Shown in pieces: positions 1 through 6,249 of a stretch of 7,137 nt of DNA. Where the stretch lies: positions 1 through 7,137 of the forward strand of contig JALXEI010000098.1 in assembly GCA_027069645.1 (NCBI GenBank), read 5' to 3'. A program made the translations under genes and the position numbers. The notes beneath the pieces were generated by a model. It worked only from the letters and a program-made list of their open reading frames with translations. It had not been told where the DNA came from and did not search any database. Source of the stretch: Hyphomicrobiales bacterium (GTDB lineage: Bacteria > Pseudomonadota > Alphaproteobacteria > Rhizobiales > JAKIUO01). Each line of letters begins with the position of its first letter. Positions within the stretch are counted from its first letter, which is position 1.

Positions 1-299
1 CGCATGGTTTCTGGGTGCTGGTGCTTTCCATGCTGGCCGGGACCCCTGCTGTGAGTTTTCTGGGTGCGGTAGGGGCCGGGTTGACACTGGGGCTGGGACG
101 CGGCGGTCAGCTTTTGTCTCTGCTCATCCTGCCCCTTTATATTCCGGTGCTGATTTTCGGCATTTCAACAATGGATGCGGTTCTGGTGGGACCTGGCAGT
201 TTTTCAACAAGCTTTGCAATTCTGGCAGCGATTACGCTGGTCACGGTGTTTTTCACGCCCTTTGCCGCGGCTGCTGCCGTTCGCATGAATTTGCAATGA
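1..299 (+). CDS. ccmB: Haem exporter protein CcmB, 3' end only (partial)
   Basis: The reading frame is already open at the window edge (first full codon at base 3) and ends in TGA at 297-299, leaving about 98 C-terminal residues. The visible protein carries the CcmB signature: a GTP motif, then GAVGAGLTLGLGRGGQLLSLL and an LPLYIPVLIFG segment, followed by a last hydrophobic helix ending in a short charged tail. CcmB is the membrane subunit of the CcmABCD complex, which with the ATPase CcmA drives release of haem-loaded CcmE in the periplasm during System I cytochrome c maturation. The tail hydrophobicity fits three transmembrane segments. Usually ccmC follows ccmB closely; here a small unrelated membrane gene follows after 16 bases, so the ccm cluster appears to be split or reordered. 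Family identification is by recognition of conserved motifs and is secure; the N-terminus is outside the window. Confidence 0.9.
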   Translation, partial: HGFWVLVLSMLAGTPAVSFLGAVGAGLTLGLGRGGQLLSLLILPLYIPVLIFGISTMDAVLVGPGSFSTSFAILAAITLVTVFFTPFAAAAAVRMNLQ

Positions 300-315
300 T
301 CAGGAAGGTTTCGGA

Positions 316-687
316 TTGAATAACTGGTTTCTTGCTGCCGCTTTTTTCAGTCTTGTTACAGCCCTTGTTCACATCATCGCAGGGGGAAGGTTTGTTGTCG
401 CTCCCTTGCTGTCCTGCAAACCCCTTTCCAACCTGTCACGATTTACCAATTATTATTGCTGGCATATGGTGAGTATTACCCTTTTGTTGATGTCCATTGC
501 CTTTGCCTGGTGTGGCTGGAGCGGCGCAGACAAGGGCCTGGCGGTTTTCCTTACGATCCTTTCATTATTGTTTTTTCTCTGGAATCTGGCGCTGATTGGC
601 TGGAAGAAGCTCAATTCACGGTATATGTTGCAGTGGATGCTGTTTTTGCCCGTCATTGCAAGTGCCTTGCTTGGATTTGCGGCTTGA
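316..687 (+). CDS. Small four-helix inner-membrane protein, unknown function
   Basis: This 123-residue protein starts at TTG 316, chosen because an AGGAAGG Shine-Dalgarno sequence at 302-308 sits 7 bases upstream and the frame gives a clean membrane protein. Four hydrophobic segments are visible at roughly residues 3-24, 48-69, 74-96 and 104-123, so both ends probably lie on the same side of the membrane. Between helices 1 and 2 there is an HIIAGGRFVVAPLL stretch and an YYCWH motif entering helix 2; small alphaproteobacterial membrane proteins with a similar His-x-x-x-Gly-Gly pattern exist, but I cannot name the family. It begins 16 bases after ccmB and is probably co-transcribed with it, but nothing in it suggests haem handling. 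An overlapping frame at 456-857 is a shadow. Reality of the gene is likely; function is unknown. Confidence 0.75.
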   Translation: MNNWFLAAAFFSLVTALVHIIAGGRFVVAPLLSCKPLSNLSRFTNYYCWHMVSITLLLMSIAFAWCGWSGADKGLAVFLTILSLLFFLWNLALIGWKKLNSRYMLQWMLFLPVIASALLGFAA

Positions 688-708
688 TGGATGAGGGGAG
701 ACTGGCCG

Positions 709-736
709 TTGACTTCCCTGAAAAACCACGTATATT
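709..736 (+). promoter_or_regulatory. Sigma70-type promoter for rplU-rpmA
   Basis: A TTGACT -35 box (709-714) and a TATATT -10 box (731-736) are separated by 16 bases. This places transcription start near 743, about 125 bases before the rplU start codon. It is the best promoter-like match in the gap and sits just after the preceding gene ends, as expected for a separately transcribed ribosomal protein unit. Predicted by eye only. Confidence 0.65.
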
Positions 737-742
737 GACCGC

Positions 743-867
743 TTCATCGAGCGTGGGCCATTTTTCAGGTTCTGCGCCTAATGCGCTGTCCGAGGCCATC
801 AAAAGACCGCTTTGCGGCGCCGAAGGATGCGGGATAATCGAGGGCAAAAGCCCGTGAGGACAAGACT
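743..867 (+). promoter_or_regulatory. Structured 5' leader of rplU
   Basis: The predicted leader of about 125 bases contains three short inverted repeats: GCGC/GCGC around CTAAT (774-786), CCGC/GCGG around TTT (807-817), and GGGC-AAAA-GCCC (842-853). The last hairpin ends 2 bases before the GAGGA Shine-Dalgarno of rplU (856-860). Ribosomal protein leaders in other bacteria, including the Rfam L21 leader family, bind the ribosomal protein for feedback control. Whether this leader does the same is inference; the stems are short and I have not matched it to a known RNA family. Confidence 0.4.
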
Positions 868-1182
868 ATGTATGCGGTTATAAAGACCGGCGGCAAGCAA
901 TATCGCGTTGCTGCGGATGATATTCTCGATATTGAAAAGATCGAAGGTGACGAAGGCGCCAAAATCAGCTTCGATGAAGTGATGATGATCGGTGGCGAGG
1001 GCGCGCCAAAGGTCGGGACGCCGACCATTGAAGGGGCCAGCGTCAGTGCCGAGATTGTCGGCCAGAAGCGCAGGCGCAAGATTATCGTTTTCAAGAAAAA
1101 GCGCCGCAAGAACTATCGTCGCAAAAACGGCCATCGCCAGCATTTCACAAGGGTCAAAATTCTGGCCGTGAACGCGGGTTGA
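868..1182 (+). CDS. rplU: 50S ribosomal protein L21
   Basis: L21 is a large-subunit protein that contacts 23S rRNA. The 104-residue product has the typical L21 start MYAVIKTGGKQYRV, the central region with VGTPTIEGASVSAEIVG, and the basic KKKRRKNYRRKNGHRQHFTRVKI signature near the C-terminus, followed by only a few residues. The length matches the family core; the long Ala-rich tail seen in some alphaproteobacterial L21 proteins is absent. The ATG at 868 is preceded by GAGGA at 856-860 with a 7-base spacing. It is the first gene of a two-gene unit with rpmA, behind a sigma70-like promoter at 709-736 and a structured leader. Antisense frames at 765-1143 are shadows. Confidence 0.98.
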   Translation: MYAVIKTGGKQYRVAADDILDIEKIEGDEGAKISFDEVMMIGGEGAPKVGTPTIEGASVSAEIVGQKRRRKIIVFKKKRRKNYRRKNGHRQHFTRVKILAVNAG

Positions 1183-1272
1183 CGGGATTTCCGGCCGGTG
1201 CGACAGGGGTTGCAGACCGGCAGGAGCAGAACACAGGAAATTTGTCCCGCCGGTTTTGACAAAAAGAGCCGG
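1183..1272 (+). promoter_or_regulatory. Structured rplU-rpmA spacer: nested hairpins upstream of rpmA
   Basis: Starting one base after the rplU stop, three base-paired elements can be drawn. An inner stem pairs GCCGGT (1194-1199) with ACCGGC (1216-1221) and continues as GCGAC (1200-1204) with GTTGC (1209-1213), closing an AGGG tetraloop with a two-base bulge. It is enclosed by CGGGA/TTTCC (1183-1192) pairing with GGAAA (1236-1240) and TCCCG (1245-1249) around a TTTG internal loop. A third hairpin pairs CCGGTTTT (1250-1257) with AAAA (1261-1264) and CCGG (1269-1272). The rpmA Shine-Dalgarno follows at 1282-1288. No long T run follows, so this is not an intrinsic terminator. It could tune rpmA translation or mRNA processing (inference). 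Confidence 0.5.
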
Positions 1273-1295
1273 TCGGGAAACGGAAGGAAAATAAA

Positions 1296-1577
1296 ATGGC
1301 TCATAAAAAGGCAGGCGGCTCCAGTCGCAACGGGCGCGACAGTGTTGGCAAGCGGCTGGGCGTCAAGAAATTTGGCGGTGAACATGTCATCCCCGGCAAT
1401 ATCCTTGTTCGCCAGCGTGGCACCAAATGGCATCCGGGCACCGGTGTCGGGCTGGGAAAGGACTATACGATCTTTGCCAAGGTTGAAGGACATGTGCAGT
1501 TCAAAACGCGGCGTAACGGCAAGGTATTTGTTTCCGTCATGCCGCTGGCCAATGCTGCCGATGTAGCGGCTGAATAA
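1296..1577 (+). CDS. rpmA: 50S ribosomal protein L27
   Basis: L27 lies close to the peptidyl transferase centre of the large subunit. The 93-residue product begins with the classic [16 protein letters not shown] motif, followed by [11 protein letters not shown], the GTKWHPG loop and KVEGHVQFK. The ATG at 1296 is set by a GGAAGGA Shine-Dalgarno at 1282-1288 with 7 bases of spacing. There is no extra N-terminal cleavable peptide of the kind found in Firmicutes L27. The gene follows rplU after a 113-base structured spacer and is followed by a strong terminator at 1641-1669, so the two genes form a closed unit. Overlapping frames on either strand (1113-1566) are shadows. Confidence 0.98.
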   Translation: MAHKKAGGSSRNGRDSVGKRLGVKKFGGEHVIPGNILVRQRGTKWHPGTGVGLGKDYTIFAKVEGHVQFKTRRNGKVFVSVMPLANAADVAAE

Positions 1578-1640
1578 TTGCCGGACGAAATATGTTTTCA
1601 GCCGGTCATAAGGTCCGGTGGAAAGCGTTTATCCATGAAG

Positions 1641-1669
1641 AAAGGGGCCTTTTGACGGCTCCTTTTTTT
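1641..1669 (+). terminator. Intrinsic terminator of rplU-rpmA
   Basis: AAAGGGGCC (1641-1649) pairs with GGCTCCTTT (1657-1665), including one G-U pair, around a 7-base loop TTTTGAC, and the T run extends from 1663 to 1669. It is a textbook rho-independent terminator 63 bases after the rpmA stop. A weaker upstream hairpin, CCGGAC (1581-1586) with GTCCGG (1613-1618), lies between. Confidence 0.88.
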
Positions 1670-1696
1670 GTGGTTGTGGCATGTTGTGAACGCACC

Positions 1697-1715
1697 TGAT
1701 ACCAGAATACAAAAA
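1697..1715. repeat. Short dispersed motif, copy 1
   Basis: The 19-base sequence TGATACCAGAATACAAAAA here closely matches 5251-5269 (TGATACCAAAACACAAAAT; 16 of 19 identical, and one more identical base just upstream of each copy). Copy 1 is intergenic, between the rpmA terminator and the obgE promoter. Two copies in 7 kb with the same AT-rich content hint at a dispersed genomic motif, but chance cannot be excluded from this window. Confidence 0.4.
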
Positions 1716-1731
1716 GGTTGCGTTGGGGTTT

Positions 1732-1760
1732 TTGAGATTTCCGGGTGATTTGAGTATAAT
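1732..1760 (+). promoter_or_regulatory. Sigma70-type promoter for obgE
   Basis: TTGAGA (1732-1737) and a perfect TATAAT (1755-1760) are separated by an optimal 17 bases. Transcription would start near 1767, giving a leader of about 87 bases. It is the strongest promoter match in the window and lies after the rpmA terminator, so obgE is probably transcribed separately from the ribosomal protein unit. Confidence 0.75.
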
Positions 1761-1780
1761 TTCCTGTAAAAACGGCGTTT

Positions 1781-1794
1781 GGGGACAAGTCCCC
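1781..1794 (+). promoter_or_regulatory. Compact hairpin in the obgE leader
   Basis: GGGGAC-AA-GTCCCC is a perfect 14-base palindrome about 14 bases after the predicted transcription start. In practice it would form GGGGA/TCCCC around a CAAG loop. It could stabilise the 5' end of the mRNA or act as a protein-binding operator. No T run follows, so it is not a terminator. Role is inference. Confidence 0.4.
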
Positions 1795-1850
1795 GGTTCC
1801 GGCTGAAAAGCTGCCTGCCTGACGAGGGCATTTAAGTTGCAAAAGAGTAA

Positions 1851-2882
<1,032 letters not shown>

Positions 2883-2885
2883 AGG

Positions 2886-3332
2886 ATGGAAGCGACAACC
2901 GAAGAACAGTATATGTGTAAATTCTGCGAGTTCTATCGCTGGTTCATGGTTGATCTGTTTCCCAATCACTTCGCAGTGTATATCATGGCTGTTTTTGTCC
3001 TGTTATTTTTATCGAAGTTATGGTCAGGCAATATAGGCGAGTGGCATAGAAATCCGTGGAAGCGACCGATATACAAAAAAAGAATTGATCGAATGTATGA
3101 ATATATGATTGCCGGTTGTCCTGTGCCAAAACCAAAATGGTTGACGATTCTGATTCTAATCGTGATGTCCATGCCCGTGATAGAAGGCATTGTGGTTGGT
3201 TCAGTATGCGGGCATGAAATCTGGATGAAGCAACAACACCATGTGGAAGTAATACCGGCAAAAAGCCGGGACAGATTTCACGAAACCGTCGAAAAAGGCC
3301 GGTGTCATCCCGCCGACGGGCGGGATCCATAA
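2886..3332 (+). CDS. Orphan two-helix membrane protein, AT-rich, ends inside a repeat
   Basis: I do not recognise this 148-residue product. Two hydrophobic helices are visible at about residues 28-46 and 85-105, with a basic segment rich in Arg and Lys between them (55-69), suggesting a cytoplasmic loop and a small inner-membrane protein. A CKFC pair of cysteines lies at residues 11-14. The first ATG (2886) lies right against the obgE stop with no usable spacing to an upstream GAAGG; the ATG at 2913, codon 10, has GAAGAA (2901-2906) at a better distance and may be the real start. GC is low: hand counts give 40% for 3001-3060 and 35% for 3061-3120, against 68% in proB at 3601-3660. The last nine residues and the stop codon come from the palindromic repeat beginning at 3304, so the original C-terminus may have been longer or different. 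It may be a recently acquired or decaying gene; coding status is moderately sure. Confidence 0.5.
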   Translation: MEATTEEQYMCKFCEFYRWFMVDLFPNHFAVYIMAVFVLLFLSKLWSGNIGEWHRNPWKRPIYKKRIDRMYEYMIAGCPVPKPKWLTILILIVMSMPVIEGIVVGSVCGHEIWMKQQHHVEVIPAKSRDRFHETVEKGRCHPADGRDP

Positions 3333-3397
3333 CCACAGGCTTTGTATTTTATTCGCGAACGCTGCGGCCTATGGATCCCCGCCTGCGCGGGGATGAC
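3304..3397. repeat. REP/MITE-like palindromic element with paired hairpins
   Basis: The element starts with GTCATCCC (3304-3311) and ends with GGGATGAC (3390-3397). The left hairpin is CCCGCC-GACG-GGCGGG (3309-3324), the right one CCCCGC-CTGC-GCGGGG (3377-3392). Inner flanks GGGATCCATA (3322-3331) and TATGGATCCC (3370-3379) are also complementary, so the two ends can pair over about 28 bases with few mismatches around a 38-base AT-rich centre. This is the GTCATCCC...GGATCC type of palindromic repeat common in proteobacterial intergenic DNA. No ORF lies inside, so any mobility would depend on an enzyme encoded elsewhere. It forms the gap before proB and donates the stop codon of the upstream orphan gene. 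Confidence 0.8.
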
Positions 3398-3419
3398 AAC
3401 GTGAAAAACAATCATTCCG

Positions 3420-3449
3420 CCATTTTGCCGGTATTACAAGTGAAAATGG
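3420..3449 (+). promoter_or_regulatory. Inverted repeat overlapping the proB ribosome binding site
   Basis: CCATTTT (3420-3426) is complementary to AAAATGG (3443-3449) over 7 bases, with a 16-base loop. The right arm includes the first two bases of the only plausible Shine-Dalgarno of proB (GGA, 3448-3450), so folding would partly hide it. The stem is AT-rich and weak; a regulatory role is inference. Confidence 0.3.
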
Positions 3450-3456
3450 AAATTAA

Positions 3457-4569
3457 ATGAAACCTGATTGGCACAGCGCAAAGCGCATCATCATCAAGAT
3501 CGGCTCTTCCCTGCTGATTGATGAAGAGGGGCGGCTGAAGGACAAATGGCTCTCCTCTCTGATCGAGGATGTTGCAAAGCTGAAGGGCGAGGGGCGCGAG
3601 ATTGTGCTGGTTTCGTCCGGGGCCATCGGGCTGGGGCGCAAACGGCTGGGTCTGCCTGCCGGAGCCCTGAAGCTGGAAGAAAGCCAGGCGGCGGCGGCGG
3701 TCGGGCAGGTGACGCTGGCCCATGCCTATGAGGAACGCCTGAAGGCCCATGATCTGATCGCGGCGCAGGTGCTGGTGACGCTCGGGGATACGGAAAAGCG
3801 GCGGCGCTATCTCAATGCGCGCGGTACAATCAAAACGCTGCTGAAGGTTGGCGCGGTGCCGGTGGTCAATGAAAATGACACGGTGGCCACCAGCGAAATT
3901 CGCTATGGTGACAATGACCGGCTGGCGGCGCGTGTGGCCTCGATGATGACGGCCGATCTGCTCATTGTTCTGTCGGATATTGACGGCCTCTATACTGCGC
4001 CGCCCGGCAGCGCAAAAGGCGGCGAACATCTTTCGCAAATCGCCGAAATCACGCCGGAGATCGAGGCGATGGCCGGCGCGGTGGGCTCGGATTACGGTTC
4101 GGGCGGTATGATCACCAAAATCCTTGCCGCGAAAATCGCCACCAGGGCCGGGGTGCATATGCTGATTGCTTCGGGCACGGCATTAAATCCTGTCAGCGCC
4201 CTGTTCGAAGGTGGCAAGGCAAGCTGGTTCCATGCGCAGGGAAACCCCGTCACCTCGCGCAAACGCTGGATTGCCGGCGGGCTTGAGACGCGGGGAGAAC
4301 TGATCATTGACGCCGGTGCGGCGAGGGCGCTTGCGGCGGGTAAAAGCCTTTTACCCGCCGGGATCAAAAACCTGTCGGGAACGTTTTCGCGCGGTGATGT
4401 GGTTATTGTGCGCGACGAGAGCGGGCGGGAAGTGGCGCGCGGTCTTTGCGCCTATGATTTTGTTGAAGCCGAGAAAATCATAGGTCGGCACAGCAATGAC
4501 ATTGCCCGGATACTGGGATACAAGGGACGGGCCGCGATGATTCATCGCGATGATATGGTTTTATTGTAA
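3457..4569 (+). CDS. proB: Glutamate 5-kinase (proline biosynthesis)
   Basis: ProB phosphorylates L-glutamate to gamma-glutamyl phosphate with ATP, the first and normally proline-inhibited step of proline synthesis, in the cytoplasm. The 370-residue product has the full two-domain form: an amino-acid kinase domain with KIGSS at 14-18, VSSGAIGLG at 52-60, NENDT at 138-142, YGDNDRL at 150-156, SDIDGLY at 173-179 and GSGGM at 214-218, then a C-terminal PUA domain from about residue 280. Length is normal for the family. The ATG at 3457 has a weak GGA Shine-Dalgarno (3448-3450) inside an inverted repeat. The usual partner proA is not next to it; a HAD hydrolase gene follows 12 bases downstream, probably in the same transcript. 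No clear promoter was found between the repeat at 3304-3397 and the start. The 248-codon antisense frame at 3412-4158 is a shadow. Confidence 0.97.
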   Translation: MKPDWHSAKRIIIKIGSSLLIDEEGRLKDKWLSSLIEDVAKLKGEGREIVLVSSGAIGLGRKRLGLPAGALKLEESQAAAAVGQVTLAHAYEERLKAHDLIAAQVLVTLGDTEKRRRYLNARGTIKTLLKVGAVPVVNENDTVATSEIRYGDNDRLAARVASMMTADLLIVLSDIDGLYTAPPGSAKGGEHLSQIAEITPEIEAMAGAVGSDYGSGGMITKILAAKIATRAGVHMLIASGTALNPVSALFEGGKASWFHAQGNPVTSRKRWIAGGLETRGELIIDAGAARALAAGKSLLPAGIKNLSGTFSRGDVVIVRDESGREVARGLCAYDFVEAEKIIGRHSNDIARILGYKGRAAMIHRDDMVLL

Positions 4570-4581
4570 CGCGAGAAAACA

Positions 4582-5253
4582 ATGAACGGCTTCCGGCATA
4601 TCGAGTCCTGGATTTTTGATCTCGACAATACGCTTTATCCGGCCAGTTGTCGTCTGTTTGACCAGATCGACCGGCGCATGACCAGCTATGTGGCGCAATA
4701 TCTGGGCATCGGGCGCGATGAAGCCTGGCATCTGCAAAAACAGTATTTCCGCGACTATGGCACCACCATGAATGGCATGATGGTCAACCACAGCATGGAC
4801 CCGGAAGCCTATCTCGATTATGTCCATGATATTGATCATTCACCGGTTGAGCCTTCCCCCGAACTGGCCGCAGCCCTTGCTGCCCTGCCGGGGCGCAGAC
4901 TGATTTTTACCAACGGATCACAATCGCATGCCCGCAAGGTTCTGGCCCGACTTGGGGTCGAACATCTGTTTGATGATATTCATGATATAAAAGCCTCGGA
5001 CTATGTGCCCAAACCGGCGCGGGAGACCTACAGGTCAATGATTATGCGCACCGGCGTCGACCCGGCCCGGTCGGCTATGTTCGAGGATATCGCCCGCAAT
5101 CTTGTTATCCCTCGTGAACTTGGCATGACAACCGTACTGGTGCAAACGTCAGGGGATCATGCCGATGCCTGTGCCATTGATCTCGGGGATGGCAGCGAAC
5201 CCCATGTCGATCATGTCACCGGTGATCTTGCTGCATTTCTGGCGGCGATCTGA
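4582..5253 (+). CDS. HAD-superfamily pyrimidine 5'-nucleotidase
   Basis: The 223-residue product carries all four HAD motifs: DLDNTLY at 13-19 (nucleophile Asp13 and acid/base Asp15), TNG at 110-112, Lys144 in YVPKP, and FEDIARNL at 167-174 (Glu168-Asp169 for Mg2+). The alpha-helical cap between motifs I and II, the DLDNTLYP start and the FEDIARNL ending match the pyrimidine 5'-nucleotidase branch (related to yeast Sdt1 and plant and bacterial homologues), which removes phosphate from UMP/CMP or similar small phosphates. Exact substrate cannot be read from sequence. The gene begins 12 bases after proB, preceded by a weak GCGAGA, so translation may be coupled to proB. In many alphaproteobacteria this nucleotidase sits near amino-acid biosynthesis genes such as argB or dapD, which makes its place after proB less surprising. 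No convincing terminator follows directly. Confidence 0.88.
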   Translation: MNGFRHIESWIFDLDNTLYPASCRLFDQIDRRMTSYVAQYLGIGRDEAWHLQKQYFRDYGTTMNGMMVNHSMDPEAYLDYVHDIDHSPVEPSPELAAALAALPGRRLIFTNGSQSHARKVLARLGVEHLFDDIHDIKASDYVPKPARETYRSMIMRTGVDPARSAMFEDIARNLVIPRELGMTTVLVQTSGDHADACAIDLGDGSEPHVDHVTGDLAAFLAAI

Positions 5254-5269
5254 TACCAAAACACAAAAT
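5251..5269. repeat. Short dispersed motif, copy 2
   Basis: TGATACCAAAACACAAAAT matches the motif at 1697-1715 at 16 of 19 positions. Here it contains the TGA stop codon of the HAD hydrolase gene and lies 39 bases before a composite palindromic repeat. Confidence 0.4.
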
Positions 5270-5308
5270 GTCTGACCTTTATATTATTGTCAGGTTTGTA
5301 ATCCATCC

Positions 5309-5459
5309 CGCTCCCCGGCCTTGAGCCGGGGGCCAGAGCCACAAGTGATATGCAATTTTTTTTGTTTGCCCTTTCAACGAGTTCCTTGCTTGCCGCCGCT
5401 GGATCCCGGTTCTGCGCTATCGCTTGCCCGGGAAGCGAAACGTGAGACAATCTTTTTGC
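5309..5459 (+). repeat. Composite REP/BIME-like element A, forward copy
   Basis: Two different hairpins frame a spacer. Hairpin 1 is CCCCGGC-CTTGA-GCCGGGG (5313-5331). Hairpin 2 pairs CCCGG (5405-5409) with CCGGG (5428-5432) around an inner GCG-CTAT-CGC stem (5414-5423), and is followed by a tail AGCGAAACGTGAGACAATC (5434-5452). The spacer carries ACAAGTGATATG at 5341-5352. Bases 5399-5439 recur exactly (41 bases) in inverted orientation at 6432-6472, and the spacer motif and tail recur there too, so this is a genuine repeat family. It resembles bacterial interspersed mosaic elements built from REP units, which are usually mobilised by TnpA-REP (RAYT) enzymes; no such gene is in the window. 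Confidence 0.85.
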
Positions 5460-5507
5460 ATTTTGTTATGAGTTGGCTTCAAGGGCTGCTGGCATGAGGC
5501 TCTGTCC

Positions 5508-5556
5508 GGCGCGAAATACACCCGCGCCACATTGCTGCCATGTCATTGAATGGCAG
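5508..5556 (+). promoter_or_regulatory. Two hairpins in the leader of the secreted protein gene
   Basis: GGCGCG (5508-5513) pairs with CGCGCC (5523-5528) over a 9-base loop, and CTGCCAT (5535-5541) with ATGGCAG (5550-5556) over an 8-base loop. They lie 96-144 bases before the start codon at 5652. Either could be an RNA structure or a dimeric repressor site; there is no T run, so they are not terminators. Function unknown. Confidence 0.4.
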
Positions 5557-5651
5557 GTGAACATCTCTTTCCGAAACGGTTCAGACAGGCTGTGGCATGG
5601 TGAGATCATGAGCTAAAAAGTTTCAGATCACCAGACCAGGGAGACAAATCA

Positions 5652-6221
5652 ATGCTACCCAAGAATGCCAGACTTTCCACCAGATCAATCGCGCTCGTTT
5701 CGGTGCTTGTTGTTCCCATGTTGCTCATCCCGAGTGCGGGGCAGGCGAGATCACCGCACGGTGCCTGGGGCGTTTTCAACCAGAATGTTGCGACCAGCGA
5801 AAATGGCAAGACGGAACGTCAGGCCCTGCGTCGTTTTTTCGACAATCCCGCACCGCGCCGCAGCAAGGCCATGAGCCGGGCCCGCAACAAAAGAGCCTTG
5901 CGCTCGCGACATTCCCGTCGCCATGCCAAACGCTATGGCTATGCCGATGATTATTATGATGGTGAATATGCCGCTTGCGCCACGCCGCGCCAGATTCATC
6001 GCCGTCTGCTGCGACAAGGATGGCGCAATTTCCACAATCTGCGCATTCGCCCCAATGTGCTGATCTTCAAGGCCCGCCAGGCGCATCAGGGTTATCAGGG
6101 CAGCGAACTGACCTACAATCTGCGCGTTGACCGCTGCTCCGGATCGCTGATCAAGGCCAAGCTGCAATTTCAGGACATGTGGTATCTGCGCTGGCTTCGC
6201 CGGTTGAGCTGGCTGCGCTAG
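5652..6221 (+). CDS. Secreted Arg/His-rich protein with PepSY-like C-terminal region
   Basis: The 189-residue product starts with a Sec signal peptide: basic n-region, hydrophobic core at about residues 12-27, and a likely cleavage after Ala32 (GQA-RS). The mature part is strongly basic, with an Arg/His/Lys-rich low-complexity segment at about 60-95, then an acidic Tyr/Asp patch (YADDYYDGEY). The C-terminal 80 residues look like a small folded domain: TPRQIHRRLLRQGW, then beta-like stretches and YNLRVDRCSGSLI. This resembles short PepSY-like periplasmic domains in Hyphomicrobiales, where a GW/GF helix precedes a VD-x-x-(S/T)G strand, but that assignment is tentative. Cys109 and Cys162 could form a disulfide. 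The ATG at 5652 has AGGGAG at 5638-5643 with 8-base spacing. It has its own terminator and appears to be a single-gene unit. The antisense frame at 5751-6269 is a shadow. Confidence 0.85.
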   Translation: MLPKNARLSTRSIALVSVLVVPMLLIPSAGQARSPHGAWGVFNQNVATSENGKTERQALRRFFDNPAPRRSKAMSRARNKRALRSRHSRRHAKRYGYADDYYDGEYAACATPRQIHRRLLRQGWRNFHNLRIRPNVLIFKARQAHQGYQGSELTYNLRVDRCSGSLIKAKLQFQDMWYLRWLRRLSWLR

Positions 6222-6249
6222 CTGCACCAGGCGCTGATATCCGTAAAGC

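Larger units (their letters stand above)
5254..5651. other. 398-base non-coding region
   Basis: No supportable gene lies here; the only frame of note (5211-5450, minus strand) runs through repeat DNA. From left to right it holds the end of the dispersed motif (to 5269), a weak CTGAC/GTCAG hairpin at 5272-5293, the composite palindromic element at 5309-5459, and then the leader of the next gene with two hairpins (5508-5556). No strong promoter for the next gene could be identified. Confidence 0.7.

Noticed and set aside
456..857. 133-codon plus-strand frame overlapping the small membrane gene and the rplU leader
   Set aside because: It overlaps a better gene in another frame, crosses the predicted rplU promoter and has no Shine-Dalgarno of note or domain.
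1113..1566. Frames on both strands overlapping the rplU end and rpmA
   Set aside because: Both are shadows of the two ribosomal protein genes and the structured spacer.
3412..4158. 248-codon open frame on the minus strand across proB
   Set aside because: Antisense shadow of proB; the product is rich in His, Arg and Gln with no domain pattern.
5272..5293. CTGAC/GTCAG hairpin as a terminator for the HAD gene
   Set aside because: The stem is only 5 base pairs and is followed by GTTTGTAAT, not a T run.
5309..5432. The GC-rich hairpins as intrinsic terminators
   Set aside because: No T tract follows either hairpin, and the same sequences recur in both orientations elsewhere, which fits a repeat family better.
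5461..5651. A promoter for the secreted protein gene
   Set aside because: Several TTGNNN-like words exist, but none has a credible -10 box at 16-18 bases, so no promoter is called.
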